DNA of 64,000 bases from the NCBI GenBank assembly GCA_037383845.1, contig JARRON010000005.1, positions 62,001 through 126,000 of the forward strand, in the 5' to 3' direction. Each line of letters opens with the position of its first letter. Positions within the stretch are counted from its first letter, which is position 1. This document shows, one piece after another, positions 1-7,620 of this stretch. Both the position numbers and the translations under genes were made by a program. A model generated the notes under the pieces. That model was not told the DNA's origin and did no database searches. It saw only the letters and a list, made by a program, of their open reading frames with translations. Source of the stretch: JARRON01 sp037383845. GTDB lineage: Bacteria > Pseudomonadota > Gammaproteobacteria > Steroidobacterales > XN24.

Positions 1-2203
1 CGGCGACCGTTGCCCCGTCCGCGGATACCACCACGTCGACGGCCGCCGTGGCCGCCGGATCCGGCAACAGGAGCGGATTCTCGGGCTCGTCCCGGGCCGA
101 GTGTTCGCGGGCCCGGGACAGCCGCAGCGTCCACGAAACCAGCAGCCCGGTCTCCCCCGCCACGGTGTCCTCCATCTCCAGCGACCACGTCCCGCGCACC
201 GGCTCCCCCCGGAACGAAGCCAGGTCGCCGACGGCCTGCTCGTCGAACCAAAGCAGCCCGTCCCCGGCGCGGGCCTGCCCCAGGGGCAGGGGAACCCGGT
301 GGCCGGAGGGCGCGACGAGGAACGCCACCAGGTCGGCCGGGCGCTGGTGAACCAGGTCCAGGCCCACGACAGGAACCGCCGTGACGCCGTCTGCGTCGAA
401 GGTCAGGCGTCGCCGGACCGTCACGAACTCGTCGGCCAGGAGCTGGAATCCACCGGCGGTGTCCTCCAGGCCGGTTGCCGCGTCCCAGGTCTCCAGCACG
501 TTGCCGCCAGTGAGGGTCACCACCGTCGACCCAGTCCGGGAAACGGCGAGCCGCTCCAGTCGGGAGCCCGGCCGAATCACCGCCTCCAGTCGCTCGTAGT
601 CGCCCCCGGCGAGCTCCGCCAGGCGACCTGCGTCAGCCGTGGGTCCCGCGGCGTAAGCCTCCAGCCGGTACAGGAGAGCATCGTCCCGCTGCTCCCGGGC
701 CTCCGCCTGGGCCGCGCGGCGCTCCCAGAACTCCACCAGCAGGCGGTCCGCCAGTACCGCCTGTTCAGGCAGGCGCCGGAGTTCGGCGTCCACGAAACTC
801 GCCTCGGTCCAGGAGGTCGCTTCCCGGCTGCGCCGGGCCAGGACGCGGGCAAGCAGGCGGTCGGCTCGCCCTGCATAGCCGGGAATGCGCCGCAGGCCCT
901 CCCAGGCCGCGACGGCCTCGTCGTAGTTCACCGAGCGCAGCCGCAGGGTGCTTTCGTAGGGCCTGGGCAGCACCTCGGCGTAGAACCAGGGTATGCCCAC
1001 CAGGGCGGCCACGACCACGGCGACCCGGCGGACCCGGCGCCAGTCCGTGGGCAGACTGTCCCGGGCCCAGCGGGTAGTGAAGACCTCGGCGTAGATACGA
1101 TTGCGCACCACCAGGCGACGCTCGCTGGTGACCCGGGCGAGACCGCAGACCTTGAGAAGCTCGTGGATCTCGGAGGCCGGGTCGTAGCGGACCTTCCGGC
1201 CCCGACGGATGCGCCGGTAGAGCTTCAGCGCCGGCGGGGCGAGCTTGCCGGCGCGGTCCAGCACGTCCCGCACCTGGCTGAGGCTGGCCTCGCTCATGAC
1301 GGCGTTGCGGGTGAAGAACCGGGCAGCGACGAGCCGGTCGACGGCATCGTCGGCATCGATCCGTCCGCTGGAGCGGGCCGCCGCCTCGCAAAGCTTCTGC
1401 GTGAGGTAAGGGTGCCCCCCGGTCCAGTAGTGGATCCGGTACAGGACCCGCTCGGCGTCTCCCGGCGCCAGGCCCAGGCCCTGCGCCAGGGGGCGGGCCT
1501 CGTCGAAGCGGAAATCCGCCAGCTCGATCCGGCGGCCGATCTCGGACACCGTGCGGGCGGACCGGGCAGCCGCGCCACCGGGCAGCGAGGTGCCGAAGAT
1601 CGCAAACGACAGGCGCTCGTATTCCGGCTCCGTGGCCCGGGCGTCGTGGCAGGCCCGGACTGCGGAAAACAGCTCCGCGGCGTAGTCGAGCTGCTCGACG
1701 CTGTCGATCTCGTCGAGAAAGAGGACCACCTGCCCGCGGGTCAGGCCAAGAACCACTTCCCGGAAGAACTCGCCCAGGCGCTGGGCCTGGGAAAGGGGAA
1801 CCTTGTCCTGCCACCAGGCCTGCAGATCCGTCTTCAGCCGGAGATCGCGGACCAGGCGATAGGCAAGGCCGTAGTACCACCGCCCGGCTTCCGTGGAGCC
1901 GTCCCGGCTGCCGAGCTGGGACAGATCGACCACGGCAGTGGCCACGCCGTCGGTGCGCAGGCGGCTCGCCACGCGGGCCACCAGGCTGGACTTTCCGCTG
2001 AACCGGGGGGCGATGACGTGGCAGTACTCGCCGGCCCGGAGCTTCGCGAGAAGCTGGAGATCGGCGCCACGCTCCACGTAGCAGGCGCGATCCGGCGCCA
2101 CCGGCCCGCCCACCACGTAGAAGCTGGCGCCACGCCGGCCGCTTTTCGGCCTGAACGGCGCGACCCGGCCCCGGGCGTCCGCCCCCTGTCCGCTGGACTC
2201 CAT
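1..2203 (-). CDS. AAA-like ATPase with membrane segment, WD40-like repeat and P-domain (3' end cut by window edge)
   Basis: The reading frame is open from an ATG at 2203 to the left edge (734 codons seen, no stop). Residues 65-73 read APRFSGKSS, a Walker A loop of the AAA-like type (first Gly replaced by Ala), and VLFLDEID at about 158-165 is Walker B, followed by an AAA lid and a winged-helix-like region. A single hydrophobic segment (VAVVVAALVGIPWFY) lies near residue 390, then a charged helical stretch. Around residue 560 the sequence GNVLETWDAATG looks like a WD40 blade. It is followed by a region with P/Homo B-domain signatures (PADLVAFLVAPSG, FRGEPVRGTWSLEMED, TGLLVSWTLRL). Another blade seems to begin at the edge. 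Membrane-anchored STAND-like ATPases with propellers are known as signalling or effector proteins; the role here is unknown. It is divergent from the kinase-like gene at 2278. Confidence 0.8.
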   Translation of the reverse strand, partial: MESSGQGADARGRVAPFRPKSGRRGASFYVVGGPVAPDRACYVERGADLQLLAKLRAGEYCHVIAPRFSGKSSLVARVASRLRTDGVATAVVDLSQLGSRDGSTEAGRWYYGLAYRLVRDLRLKTDLQAWWQDKVPLSQAQRLGEFFREVVLGLTRGQVVLFLDEIDSVEQLDYAAELFSAVRACHDARATEPEYERLSFAIFGTSLPGGAAARSARTVSEIGRRIELADFRFDEARPLAQGLGLAPGDAERVLYRIHYWTGGHPYLTQKLCEAAARSSGRIDADDAVDRLVAARFFTRNAVMSEASLSQVRDVLDRAGKLAPPALKLYRRIRRGRKVRYDPASEIHELLKVCGLARVTSERRLVVRNRIYAEVFTTRWARDSLPTDWRRVRRVAVVVAALVGIPWFYAEVLPRPYESTLRLRSVNYDEAVAAWEGLRRIPGYAGRADRLLARVLARRSREATSWTEASFVDAELRRLPEQAVLADRLLVEFWERRAAQAEAREQRDDALLYRLEAYAAGPTADAGRLAELAGGDYERLEAVIRPGSRLERLAVSRTGSTVVTLTGGNVLETWDAATGLEDTAGGFQLLADEFVTVRRRLTFDADGVTAVPVVGLDLVHQRPADLVAFLVAPSGHRVPLPLGQARAGDGLLWFDEQAVGDLASFRGEPVRGTWSLEMEDTVAGETGLLVSWTLRLSRAREHSARDEPENPLLLPDPAATAAVDVVVSADGATVA

Positions 2204-2277
2204 GGGCCGCATTCTGCGGCAGCGCGCCGTTCCCGCAAAGTCTTGCGCTAGACTGCGGGCCTCTCCCCGGAGGCTGC

Positions 2278-2934
2278 ATGGCAGGCCAGGACACCCCGCG
2301 ACTCCTCAAGCGCGACCTGTTCGGCGAAGTCCGCCTGGAACAATCCCCGGCGGGCCGGCGGGTGGTCCGCGACACCCGCGGCGCCCGCTGGTGGACACGC
2401 CGCGTCGCCCGGATGCTGGCGGCCCGGGAAGCCCGCAGCCTGGAAGCCGCCGCCGGCCTGGAGAACGTGCCGCGGCTGCTGTCCTGGGATGGCCGGGTGC
2501 TGGAACGCACCTGGCTGGAGGGCCTCCCCATGCAGCAGGCCCGCCCCCGGGAGCGCACCTACTTTCGCGACTGCCTGGCCCTGATCCGGCAGCTCCACGC
2601 CGCCGGTGTCGTGCACAACGACTGCGGGAAGGAAGCCAACTGGCTGGTGCTGGCGGACGGACGGCCGGGGCTCATCGATTTCCAGCTGGCCTGGGCCCCT
2701 CGCCGGCGGGGGCGGCTGTTTCGCCTTCTGGGCCGGGAAGACCTGCGCCATACGCTCAAGCACAAGCGGTACTACTGTCCCGGCGCCCTGTCGGGCCGCC
2801 AGCGAAGCCTCCTGGAACGCCCTGCCTGGCCCTCCAGGCTGTGGATGGCCACCGGGAAGCGGGTGTACCTGTTCGTCACGCGGCGGGTGCTGGGCTGGTC
2901 CGACCGGGAAGGAGCCAGCGACCGGCAGCTGTAG
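2278..2934 (+). CDS. Kinase-fold protein (RIO/LPS-kinase-like)
   Basis: 218 aa with ATG start. The catalytic half of a protein-kinase fold is visible: HND at 113-115 (catalytic-loop Asp115) followed by KEAN (Lys118, Asn121), and IDFQLA at 133-138, which replaces the DFG loop. This pattern is typical of small RIO1-like or InaA/WaaP-like lipopolysaccharide core kinases of gammaproteobacteria. The N-terminal lobe is short and Arg-rich, and the ATP Lys is not obvious. The substrate could be a sugar, lipid A core or protein. It stands alone, divergent from the AAA ATPase gene and followed 68 nt later by a small unknown gene. Confidence 0.75.
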   Translation: MAGQDTPRLLKRDLFGEVRLEQSPAGRRVVRDTRGARWWTRRVARMLAAREARSLEAAAGLENVPRLLSWDGRVLERTWLEGLPMQQARPRERTYFRDCLALIRQLHAAGVVHNDCGKEANWLVLADGRPGLIDFQLAWAPRRRGRLFRLLGREDLRHTLKHKRYYCPGALSGRQRSLLERPAWPSRLWMATGKRVYLFVTRRVLGWSDREGASDRQL

Positions 2935-3002
2935 CCGGCTTGCGCGGGCGGAAGGGGGTAGCATATGGTTCCGCGCCGTCTCCGGCCCGCGAAGAACAGC
3001 CC

Positions 3003-3275
3003 ATGGATCGCTGCCACGAGCACAACCGGTCGAAACCGGCCAGCGATGCGCCCAGGACCTGGGGCATCCGCCTCAGCCTCCCGGAAAACGACCCCATGCG
3101 AGCTGTGCTCGGCGACGACTGGCACCAGTTCGAGTGGTTTGCCACCGAGCAGGAGCGGGACAGGAAGCTTGCGCAGCTTACGGGCCACTTCGTGTACTAC
3201 CGCCGCGGAGACCGTCCCAGTTTCCGTCTCGAGAAGGTCACCCGCGGCCAGGGCCCGGATCCGCAGCATGACTGA
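3003..3275 (+). CDS. Small conserved-looking hypothetical protein
   Basis: 90 aa, hydrophilic, no signal peptide or membrane helix. The start ATG at 3003 gives MDRCHEHNRSK; longer in-frame extensions run into the preceding gene and look like shadow sequence. It contains a segment DDWHQFEWFATEQERDRKL rich in aromatic and charged residues, and a basic C-terminus. I do not recognise a family. The sequence context (between a kinase-like gene and a thioesterase) gives no functional clue. Confidence 0.55.
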   Translation: MDRCHEHNRSKPASDAPRTWGIRLSLPENDPMRAVLGDDWHQFEWFATEQERDRKLAQLTGHFVYYRRGDRPSFRLEKVTRGQGPDPQHD

Positions 3276-3332
3276 CGCCCCCGGGCGTATTCCTGCTGGC
3301 CGGCAGGGCCGGCGGCGGATCAGCCGAAGCCG

Positions 3333-3770
3333 ATGAGCGAGCTGCTCAGGGGTTTCCCCGTCACCGTCGAGATTCCCGTGGCCTGGGGCGAGATGGACGC
3401 CTTCGGCCACGTCAACAACATGGTGTACTTCCGCTATTTCGAGACTGCCCGGATCCGCTACTTCGAGGCCGTGGGCTACATCGACCTGGCCGGGCCGGCG
3501 GGAACAGGCCCGATCCTGGCCTACGCCGACTGCCGGTTCCGACTGCCCCTGACCTACCCGGACCGGGTCCGGGTCGGCGCCCGTGTCAGCGATGTCAGCG
3601 AAGCCGGATTCCTGATGCACTACCGGGCCGTGTCCCTGCACCACCGGAAAGTGGCCGCGGAGGGAACAGGCCGGATCACCTCCTTCGATTACGATCGACA
3701 GGCCAAGGCGCCGCTGCCCCCCGGGGTGGCCGAGGCCATCGCGCGCCTGGAAGCCGGTGCGGGGGACTAG
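3333..3770 (+). CDS. Acyl-CoA thioesterase, hotdog fold (4HBT/YbgC-like)
   Basis: 145 aa. The hallmark hotdog motif WGEMDAFGHVNN at 18-29 contains the catalytic Asp22 and the following His/Asn pair found in YbgC/FadM-type acyl-CoA thioesterases. The rest, including VNNMVYFRYFETAR and the RFRLPLTYPD segment, fits the family at normal length (about 130-150 aa). It probably hydrolyses acyl-CoAs in the cytoplasm; substrate chain length cannot be read from the sequence. Its 3' end overlaps the GTG start of the TonB receptor gene by 14 nt. Confidence 0.88.
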   Translation: MSELLRGFPVTVEIPVAWGEMDAFGHVNNMVYFRYFETARIRYFEAVGYIDLAGPAGTGPILAYADCRFRLPLTYPDRVRVGARVSDVSEAGFLMHYRAVSLHHRKVAAEGTGRITSFDYDRQAKAPLPPGVAEAIARLEAGAGD

Positions 3771-5844
3771 GGACCGCGCCCTTCCGCTGCTGCCCGCCGC
3801 CGGCGCGCTGCTGGCGCTGGCCCCGGCCTGCGGGACACTGGCCCGGGATCTGCCCACCGTGACGGTGACGGCGACCCGGGAAGCCGTGCCCCTTTCCGCA
3901 GCGGTGGGGAACGTGGCTGTCGTGGACCCGGCCACGCTTGAACTCATCGCCCCGAACCACGCCGCGGAAGTGCTGCACCGGGTGCCCGGTGCCTGGGCGA
4001 CCCGAAACAGCGGCCAGGAAAGCCTGCTGGCCATCCGCTCGCCTGCACTGACCGGGCCCGGGGCCTGCGGCGCCTTTCTCATCCTGCAGGACGGCGTACC
4101 GGTTCGACCCGCGGGTTTCTGTAACGTGAACCAGCTTTTCGACACCCAGTTCGAGCAGGCCGCGTCGGTGGAAGTGCTGCGGGGACCCGGAAGCGCACTC
4201 TATGGATCGAACGCGCTGCACGGCATGGTCCACGTGCTGATGCCGGGGCCGGAGCAGACCGCTGACCGGTTCACCGTCGAATCCGGCCCCGACGGCTACG
4301 CCAGGGCCGGCGCGAGCCTGGGCCACGGCAACGGTGCCGCCGGCGTCCGTGTCACGGCCCTGGGCGTGAGAGACCGGGGCTGGCGGGAGGACGAGGGCTA
4401 CGACCAGTACAAGGCGACGGCGGCCTGGGCGGCTGGCGACGGCCGCTGGCGGGGACACGTGGCGGCAACACGCCTCCAGCAGGAAACAGCGGGATACGTG
4501 ACCGGATACCGGGTCTACGAAGACGACTCGGCGCGGCTGATCAACCCTAACCCGGAGGCCTACCGGGACTCGGACAATCTCCGCGCGGCGGCGACCTGGC
4601 GGGGACGGGCCGGCGCGTCCGGGCTGGAAGTCACGGCGTTCGGCCGAACCAGCCACATGGCCTTCCTGCAGCACTTCCTGCCTGGCCAGCCGCTGGAGAG
4701 AAACGGCCAGACCAGCACCGGAATCTCCCTTACCGCCCGCGGGGACGCCGCCGGCGGACGGCTTTACTACGGCGCCGACGCCGAGTGGGTCGACGGATGG
4801 CTGACCCAGACCCAGGCAGGCCCGACAGGGGGCCTGCCGCCGGCGCTGGCCGGCCAGCGGCCTGAAGGCAGGCAGTACGACTACCAGGTGGATGCGTTCA
4901 TGGTGGCGCCCTGGGTGCACTGGGAGAGGCCACTGGGCGCCGCCTGGACCGCGGGGATCGGCCTGCGCGCAGAGCGCATGGCCTATGACTACGACAACCG
5001 GATGATCGACGGCAACACCGCCGACGACGGCACGCCCTGCCCGGGTGGCTGCCTGTACTCCCGGCCGGCGGACCGCAGCGACGACTTCGACAACCTGGCG
5101 CCCAAGGCGAACCTCGCCTGGCGCGTCCTGCCGGGCCAGCTGGCATGGCTGAGCCTGCGCCGGGGCTTCCGCGCCCCCCAGGCCACCGAGCTCTACCGCC
5201 TGCAAAGCGGCCAGTCCGTAGCCGAGCTGGACAGCGAGACCCTGGATGCCGCCGAGATCGGCTGGCGGGGGGACGGTGCAGTGACCAGCTGGGAGCTCAC
5301 CGGCTACTGGATGGAGAAGGACAACTTCATCTTCCGGGACGCCGATGGCTTCAATGTCTCCGACGGACGCAGCCGCCACGTTGGCGTCGAGCTGCACCTG
5401 TCCGCTGACCTGGGCGCCGGATGGCGGGCAGGTGTCGACGCCACCTGGGCGCGGCATACCTGGCGCTTCGACCGGGCTCTGGGCCGCGGTGAGACGATCC
5501 GCGCCGGGGACGACATGGACAGCGCTCCCCGCCATTTCGGCAGCGCCCGCCTCGCCTGGGACTATTCCGACGCCGGCACCGCGGAACTCGAGTGGGTCCA
5601 CGTGGGTCCCTACTGGCTGGATGCCGCCAACACTGCCCGCTACGACGGCCACGACATCTTCAATCTCCGTCTCATCCAGCGCCTGGGCAGCGGGTGGCGA
5701 CTGGGAATACGCCTCAACAACGTCGCGGACGCGGACTTTGCCGAGCGAGCCGACTATGCCTTCGGTGACTATCGATACCTTCCGGGCCGGGAGCGCCAGG
5801 TGTTCGTGGAGCTGGCCTGGGAGACCAGCGCCGGGGGCGGCTGA
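3757..5844 (+). CDS. TonB-dependent outer-membrane receptor
   Basis: 695 aa. A GTG start at 3757 gives an N-terminal signal peptide (LLPAAGALLALAPACG) followed by a TonB-box-like stretch (LPTVTVTATRE), a plug domain (AAEVLHRVPG, VEVLRGPGSALYGSNALHG) and a long beta-barrel. The last residues of the barrel proper include RQVFVELAW, as expected for BamA recognition, followed by a short tail. The plug contains a pair of Cys residues (GPGACGAFL, GFCNVNQ) and the barrel a CPGGC loop. The ligand could be a siderophore, cobalamin or a metal complex; no ligand-specific gene is adjacent. Cobalamin would fit the B12-dependent NrdJ elsewhere in the window, but this is speculation. Confidence 0.88.
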   Translation: MRGTRDRALPLLPAAGALLALAPACGTLARDLPTVTVTATREAVPLSAAVGNVAVVDPATLELIAPNHAAEVLHRVPGAWATRNSGQESLLAIRSPALTGPGACGAFLILQDGVPVRPAGFCNVNQLFDTQFEQAASVEVLRGPGSALYGSNALHGMVHVLMPGPEQTADRFTVESGPDGYARAGASLGHGNGAAGVRVTALGVRDRGWREDEGYDQYKATAAWAAGDGRWRGHVAATRLQQETAGYVTGYRVYEDDSARLINPNPEAYRDSDNLRAAATWRGRAGASGLEVTAFGRTSHMAFLQHFLPGQPLERNGQTSTGISLTARGDAAGGRLYYGADAEWVDGWLTQTQAGPTGGLPPALAGQRPEGRQYDYQVDAFMVAPWVHWERPLGAAWTAGIGLRAERMAYDYDNRMIDGNTADDGTPCPGGCLYSRPADRSDDFDNLAPKANLAWRVLPGQLAWLSLRRGFRAPQATELYRLQSGQSVAELDSETLDAAEIGWRGDGAVTSWELTGYWMEKDNFIFRDADGFNVSDGRSRHVGVELHLSADLGAGWRAGVDATWARHTWRFDRALGRGETIRAGDDMDSAPRHFGSARLAWDYSDAGTAELEWVHVGPYWLDAANTARYDGHDIFNLRLIQRLGSGWRLGIRLNNVADADFAERADYAFGDYRYLPGRERQVFVELAWETSAGGG

Positions 5845-5851
5845 TTCGGGG

Positions 5852-5879
5852 TTGAAATTCCGGCCTCGAGTGGTAACAC
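5852..5879 (+). promoter_or_regulatory. Possible sigma70 promoter for the ABC operon
   Basis: TTGAAA at 5852-5857 (5 of 6 with the -35 consensus) and TAACAC at 5874-5879 (weak -10) are separated by 16 nt, about 70 nt upstream of the ABC ATPase start. This is a by-eye match only. Confidence 0.25.
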
Positions 5880-5892
5880 TTTCGCCCGCCCC

Positions 5893-5924
5893 GGGACCGG
5901 CCCGGCATCCGGAGCGCCGGTCCC
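5893..5924 (+). other. Strong hairpin in the leader of the ABC operon
   Basis: Perfect 9-bp arms GGGACCGGC (5893-5901) and GCCGGTCCC (5916-5924) enclose a 14-nt loop, between the TonB receptor stop and the ABC ATPase start. No U-tract follows, so it is not a classical terminator. It may act as a transcript-end stabiliser for the receptor gene or as a leader structure. Confidence 0.5.
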
Positions 5925-5949
5925 CCGGGACCGACAGGAATTACCCCCG

Positions 5950-6885
5950 ATGATCGAAACGCAGAAGCTCACCAGGCTTTTCGGCACTCTCGTGGCCGTG
6001 GACGGTATCAGTTTCTCCGTCGCCCCGGGCGAGGTGCTGGGTTTTCTCGGACCCAACGGCGCCGGCAAGTCCACAACCATGAAAATGCTCACCGGTTTCC
6101 TGAGCCCGAGCTCGGGAACGGCGCGCATCTGCGGCCACGACATCGAGGCCGATCCCGTCGAGGCCAAGCGGGTGATCGGCTACCTGCCGGAGGGTGCACC
6201 GGCCTATGGCGAGATGACACCGGCGGCCTTCCTGGCCTTCATCGCCGACATCCGCGGCCTCTCCGGGGACGTCCGGCGCCGGCGCATGGACGAGGTCGTG
6301 GAGCGACTTCACCTGGGGACGGTGCTGGACCGGCCCATCGAGACCCTTTCCAAGGGCTTCAAGCGCCGGGTGGGCCTGGCCCAGGCCATCCTCCACGATC
6401 CGAAAGTGCTGATCCTGGACGAGCCCACCGACGGCCTGGACCCGAACCAGAAGCACGAGGTCCGGGGACTCATTCGGGACATGGGTCGCGACAAGATCAT
6501 CATCATCTCCACCCACATCCTCGAGGAAGTCCACGCGGTCTGCAGCCGGGCCATCATCATCGCCGGCGGCAGGATCCTGGCCGACGATTCCCCGTCGGCC
6601 CTGGAAGCCCGTTCTCCCCGGCACCATGCCGTCTGCCTGAAGGTCGACGGCGCCGATCCCGCGGTCGTTGCCGACCGACTGAGCCGCCTTCCGGAAGTGG
6701 CCGGGGTGGAAGATGCCGGCGAAGGCGCCTGGCGGGCGCTTCCCGCCGGCGATGCGTCCCTGGTGGCGGCCATCGGCGAACTGGCCGCCCACGCGGGCTG
6801 GAAGGTACGGGAACTGCACACCGAGCGCGGGCAGCTGGACGATGTGTTCCGCGCCATCACCACGGGCGAGGGCGCGGTGACATGA
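5950..6885 (+). CDS. ABC transporter ATP-binding protein (GldA-like)
   Basis: 311 aa ABC ATPase. Walker A GPNGAGKST lies at 34-42, the signature loop is LSKGF (variant of LSGGQ) at about 134, and Walker B with D-loop reads LILDEPTDGLD. The switch His is in ISTHIL. A C-terminal extension of roughly 90 aa follows, usual in the ABC-2 exporters of gliding-associated or nitrous-oxide type. It overlaps the permease start by 4 nt (ATGA) and heads a four-gene operon with a permease, a GldG-like protein and a DUF4340 protein. In Bacteroidetes GldAFG is needed for gliding; in proteobacteria the same set is common and its substrate is unknown. Confidence 0.92.
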   Translation: MIETQKLTRLFGTLVAVDGISFSVAPGEVLGFLGPNGAGKSTTMKMLTGFLSPSSGTARICGHDIEADPVEAKRVIGYLPEGAPAYGEMTPAAFLAFIADIRGLSGDVRRRRMDEVVERLHLGTVLDRPIETLSKGFKRRVGLAQAILHDPKVLILDEPTDGLDPNQKHEVRGLIRDMGRDKIIIISTHILEEVHAVCSRAIIIAGGRILADDSPSALEARSPRHHAVCLKVDGADPAVVADRLSRLPEVAGVEDAGEGAWRALPAGDASLVAAIGELAAHAGWKVRELHTERGQLDDVFRAITTGEGAVT

Positions 6886-7616
6886 GCAACGTCGGCATCA
6901 TTCTGCGCCGCGAGCTCGCCAGCTACTTTGCGACCCCCGTGGCCTACGTGTTCATTGTCATCTTCCTGGTGCTCGCCGGGGCGTTCACCTTCTACCTCGG
7001 GAACTTCTACGAGCGCGGCCAGGCGGACCTGCTCCCGTTCTTCAACTTCCATCCCTGGCTGTACCTGTTCCTGGTGCCCGCCATCGGCATGCGGCTGTGG
7101 GCCGAGGAGCGCAAGAGCGGCAGCATCGAGCTGCTCATGACCCTGCCGGTGACCCGGATGGAGGCGGTGCTCGGCAAGTACCTGGCCGCCTGGATCTTCG
7201 TGGGCGTGGCCCTGGCCCTGACCTTTCCCATGTGGCTGACGGTCAATTACCTGGGAGACCCGGACAACGGCGCCATCGCCACGGGTTACCTGGGCAGCCT
7301 GCTCATGGCCGGCGCCTTCCTGGCCATCGCGTCCTGCCTGTCCGCCACGACCCGCAATCAGGTGATCGCCTTCATCGTCTCCGTGGTGGTGTGCTTCGGC
7401 TTTCTCCTGGCCGGCTTCCCCATGGTGCTGGACATGTTCGCCGGGTGGGCGCCGCGGTTCCTGGTGGACGCGGTGGCCGGACTGTCGTTCCTCACCCACT
7501 ACGAGGCCCTGTCCAGGGGGGTCATCGACGCCAGGGACGTGGTGTATTTCCTGCTGGTCATCGGCGCCTGGCTTGCCGCCAACGCCATCGTGCTGGACAT
7601 GAAGAAGGCGGATTGA
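6882..7616 (+). CDS. ABC-2 type permease (GldF-like)
   Basis: 244 aa inner-membrane protein with about six hydrophobic helices. The N-terminus (MSNVGIILRRELASYFATP) and the conserved segment EERKSGSIELLMTLPVT are characteristic of the ABC-2 permease family. It pairs with the preceding ATPase, whose gene it overlaps by 4 nt, and is followed 4 nt later by the GldG-like gene. It probably forms the membrane channel of the exporter. Confidence 0.9.
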   Translation: MSNVGIILRRELASYFATPVAYVFIVIFLVLAGAFTFYLGNFYERGQADLLPFFNFHPWLYLFLVPAIGMRLWAEERKSGSIELLMTLPVTRMEAVLGKYLAAWIFVGVALALTFPMWLTVNYLGDPDNGAIATGYLGSLLMAGAFLAIASCLSATTRNQVIAFIVSVVVCFGFLLAGFPMVLDMFAGWAPRFLVDAVAGLSFLTHYEALSRGVIDARDVVYFLLVIGAWLAANAIVLDMKKAD

Positions 7617-7620
7617 CGAG

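Noticed and set aside
101..2251. A long plus-strand open frame (716 codons).
   Set aside because: It lies opposite the AAA ATPase gene, has no recognisable domain and is rich in Gly/Pro/Arg, as shadow frames in GC-rich DNA are.
2772..5652. Long minus-strand open frames over the thioesterase and TonB receptor genes.
   Set aside because: They oppose well-supported plus-strand genes and show no domain, signal peptide or ribosome-binding site of note.
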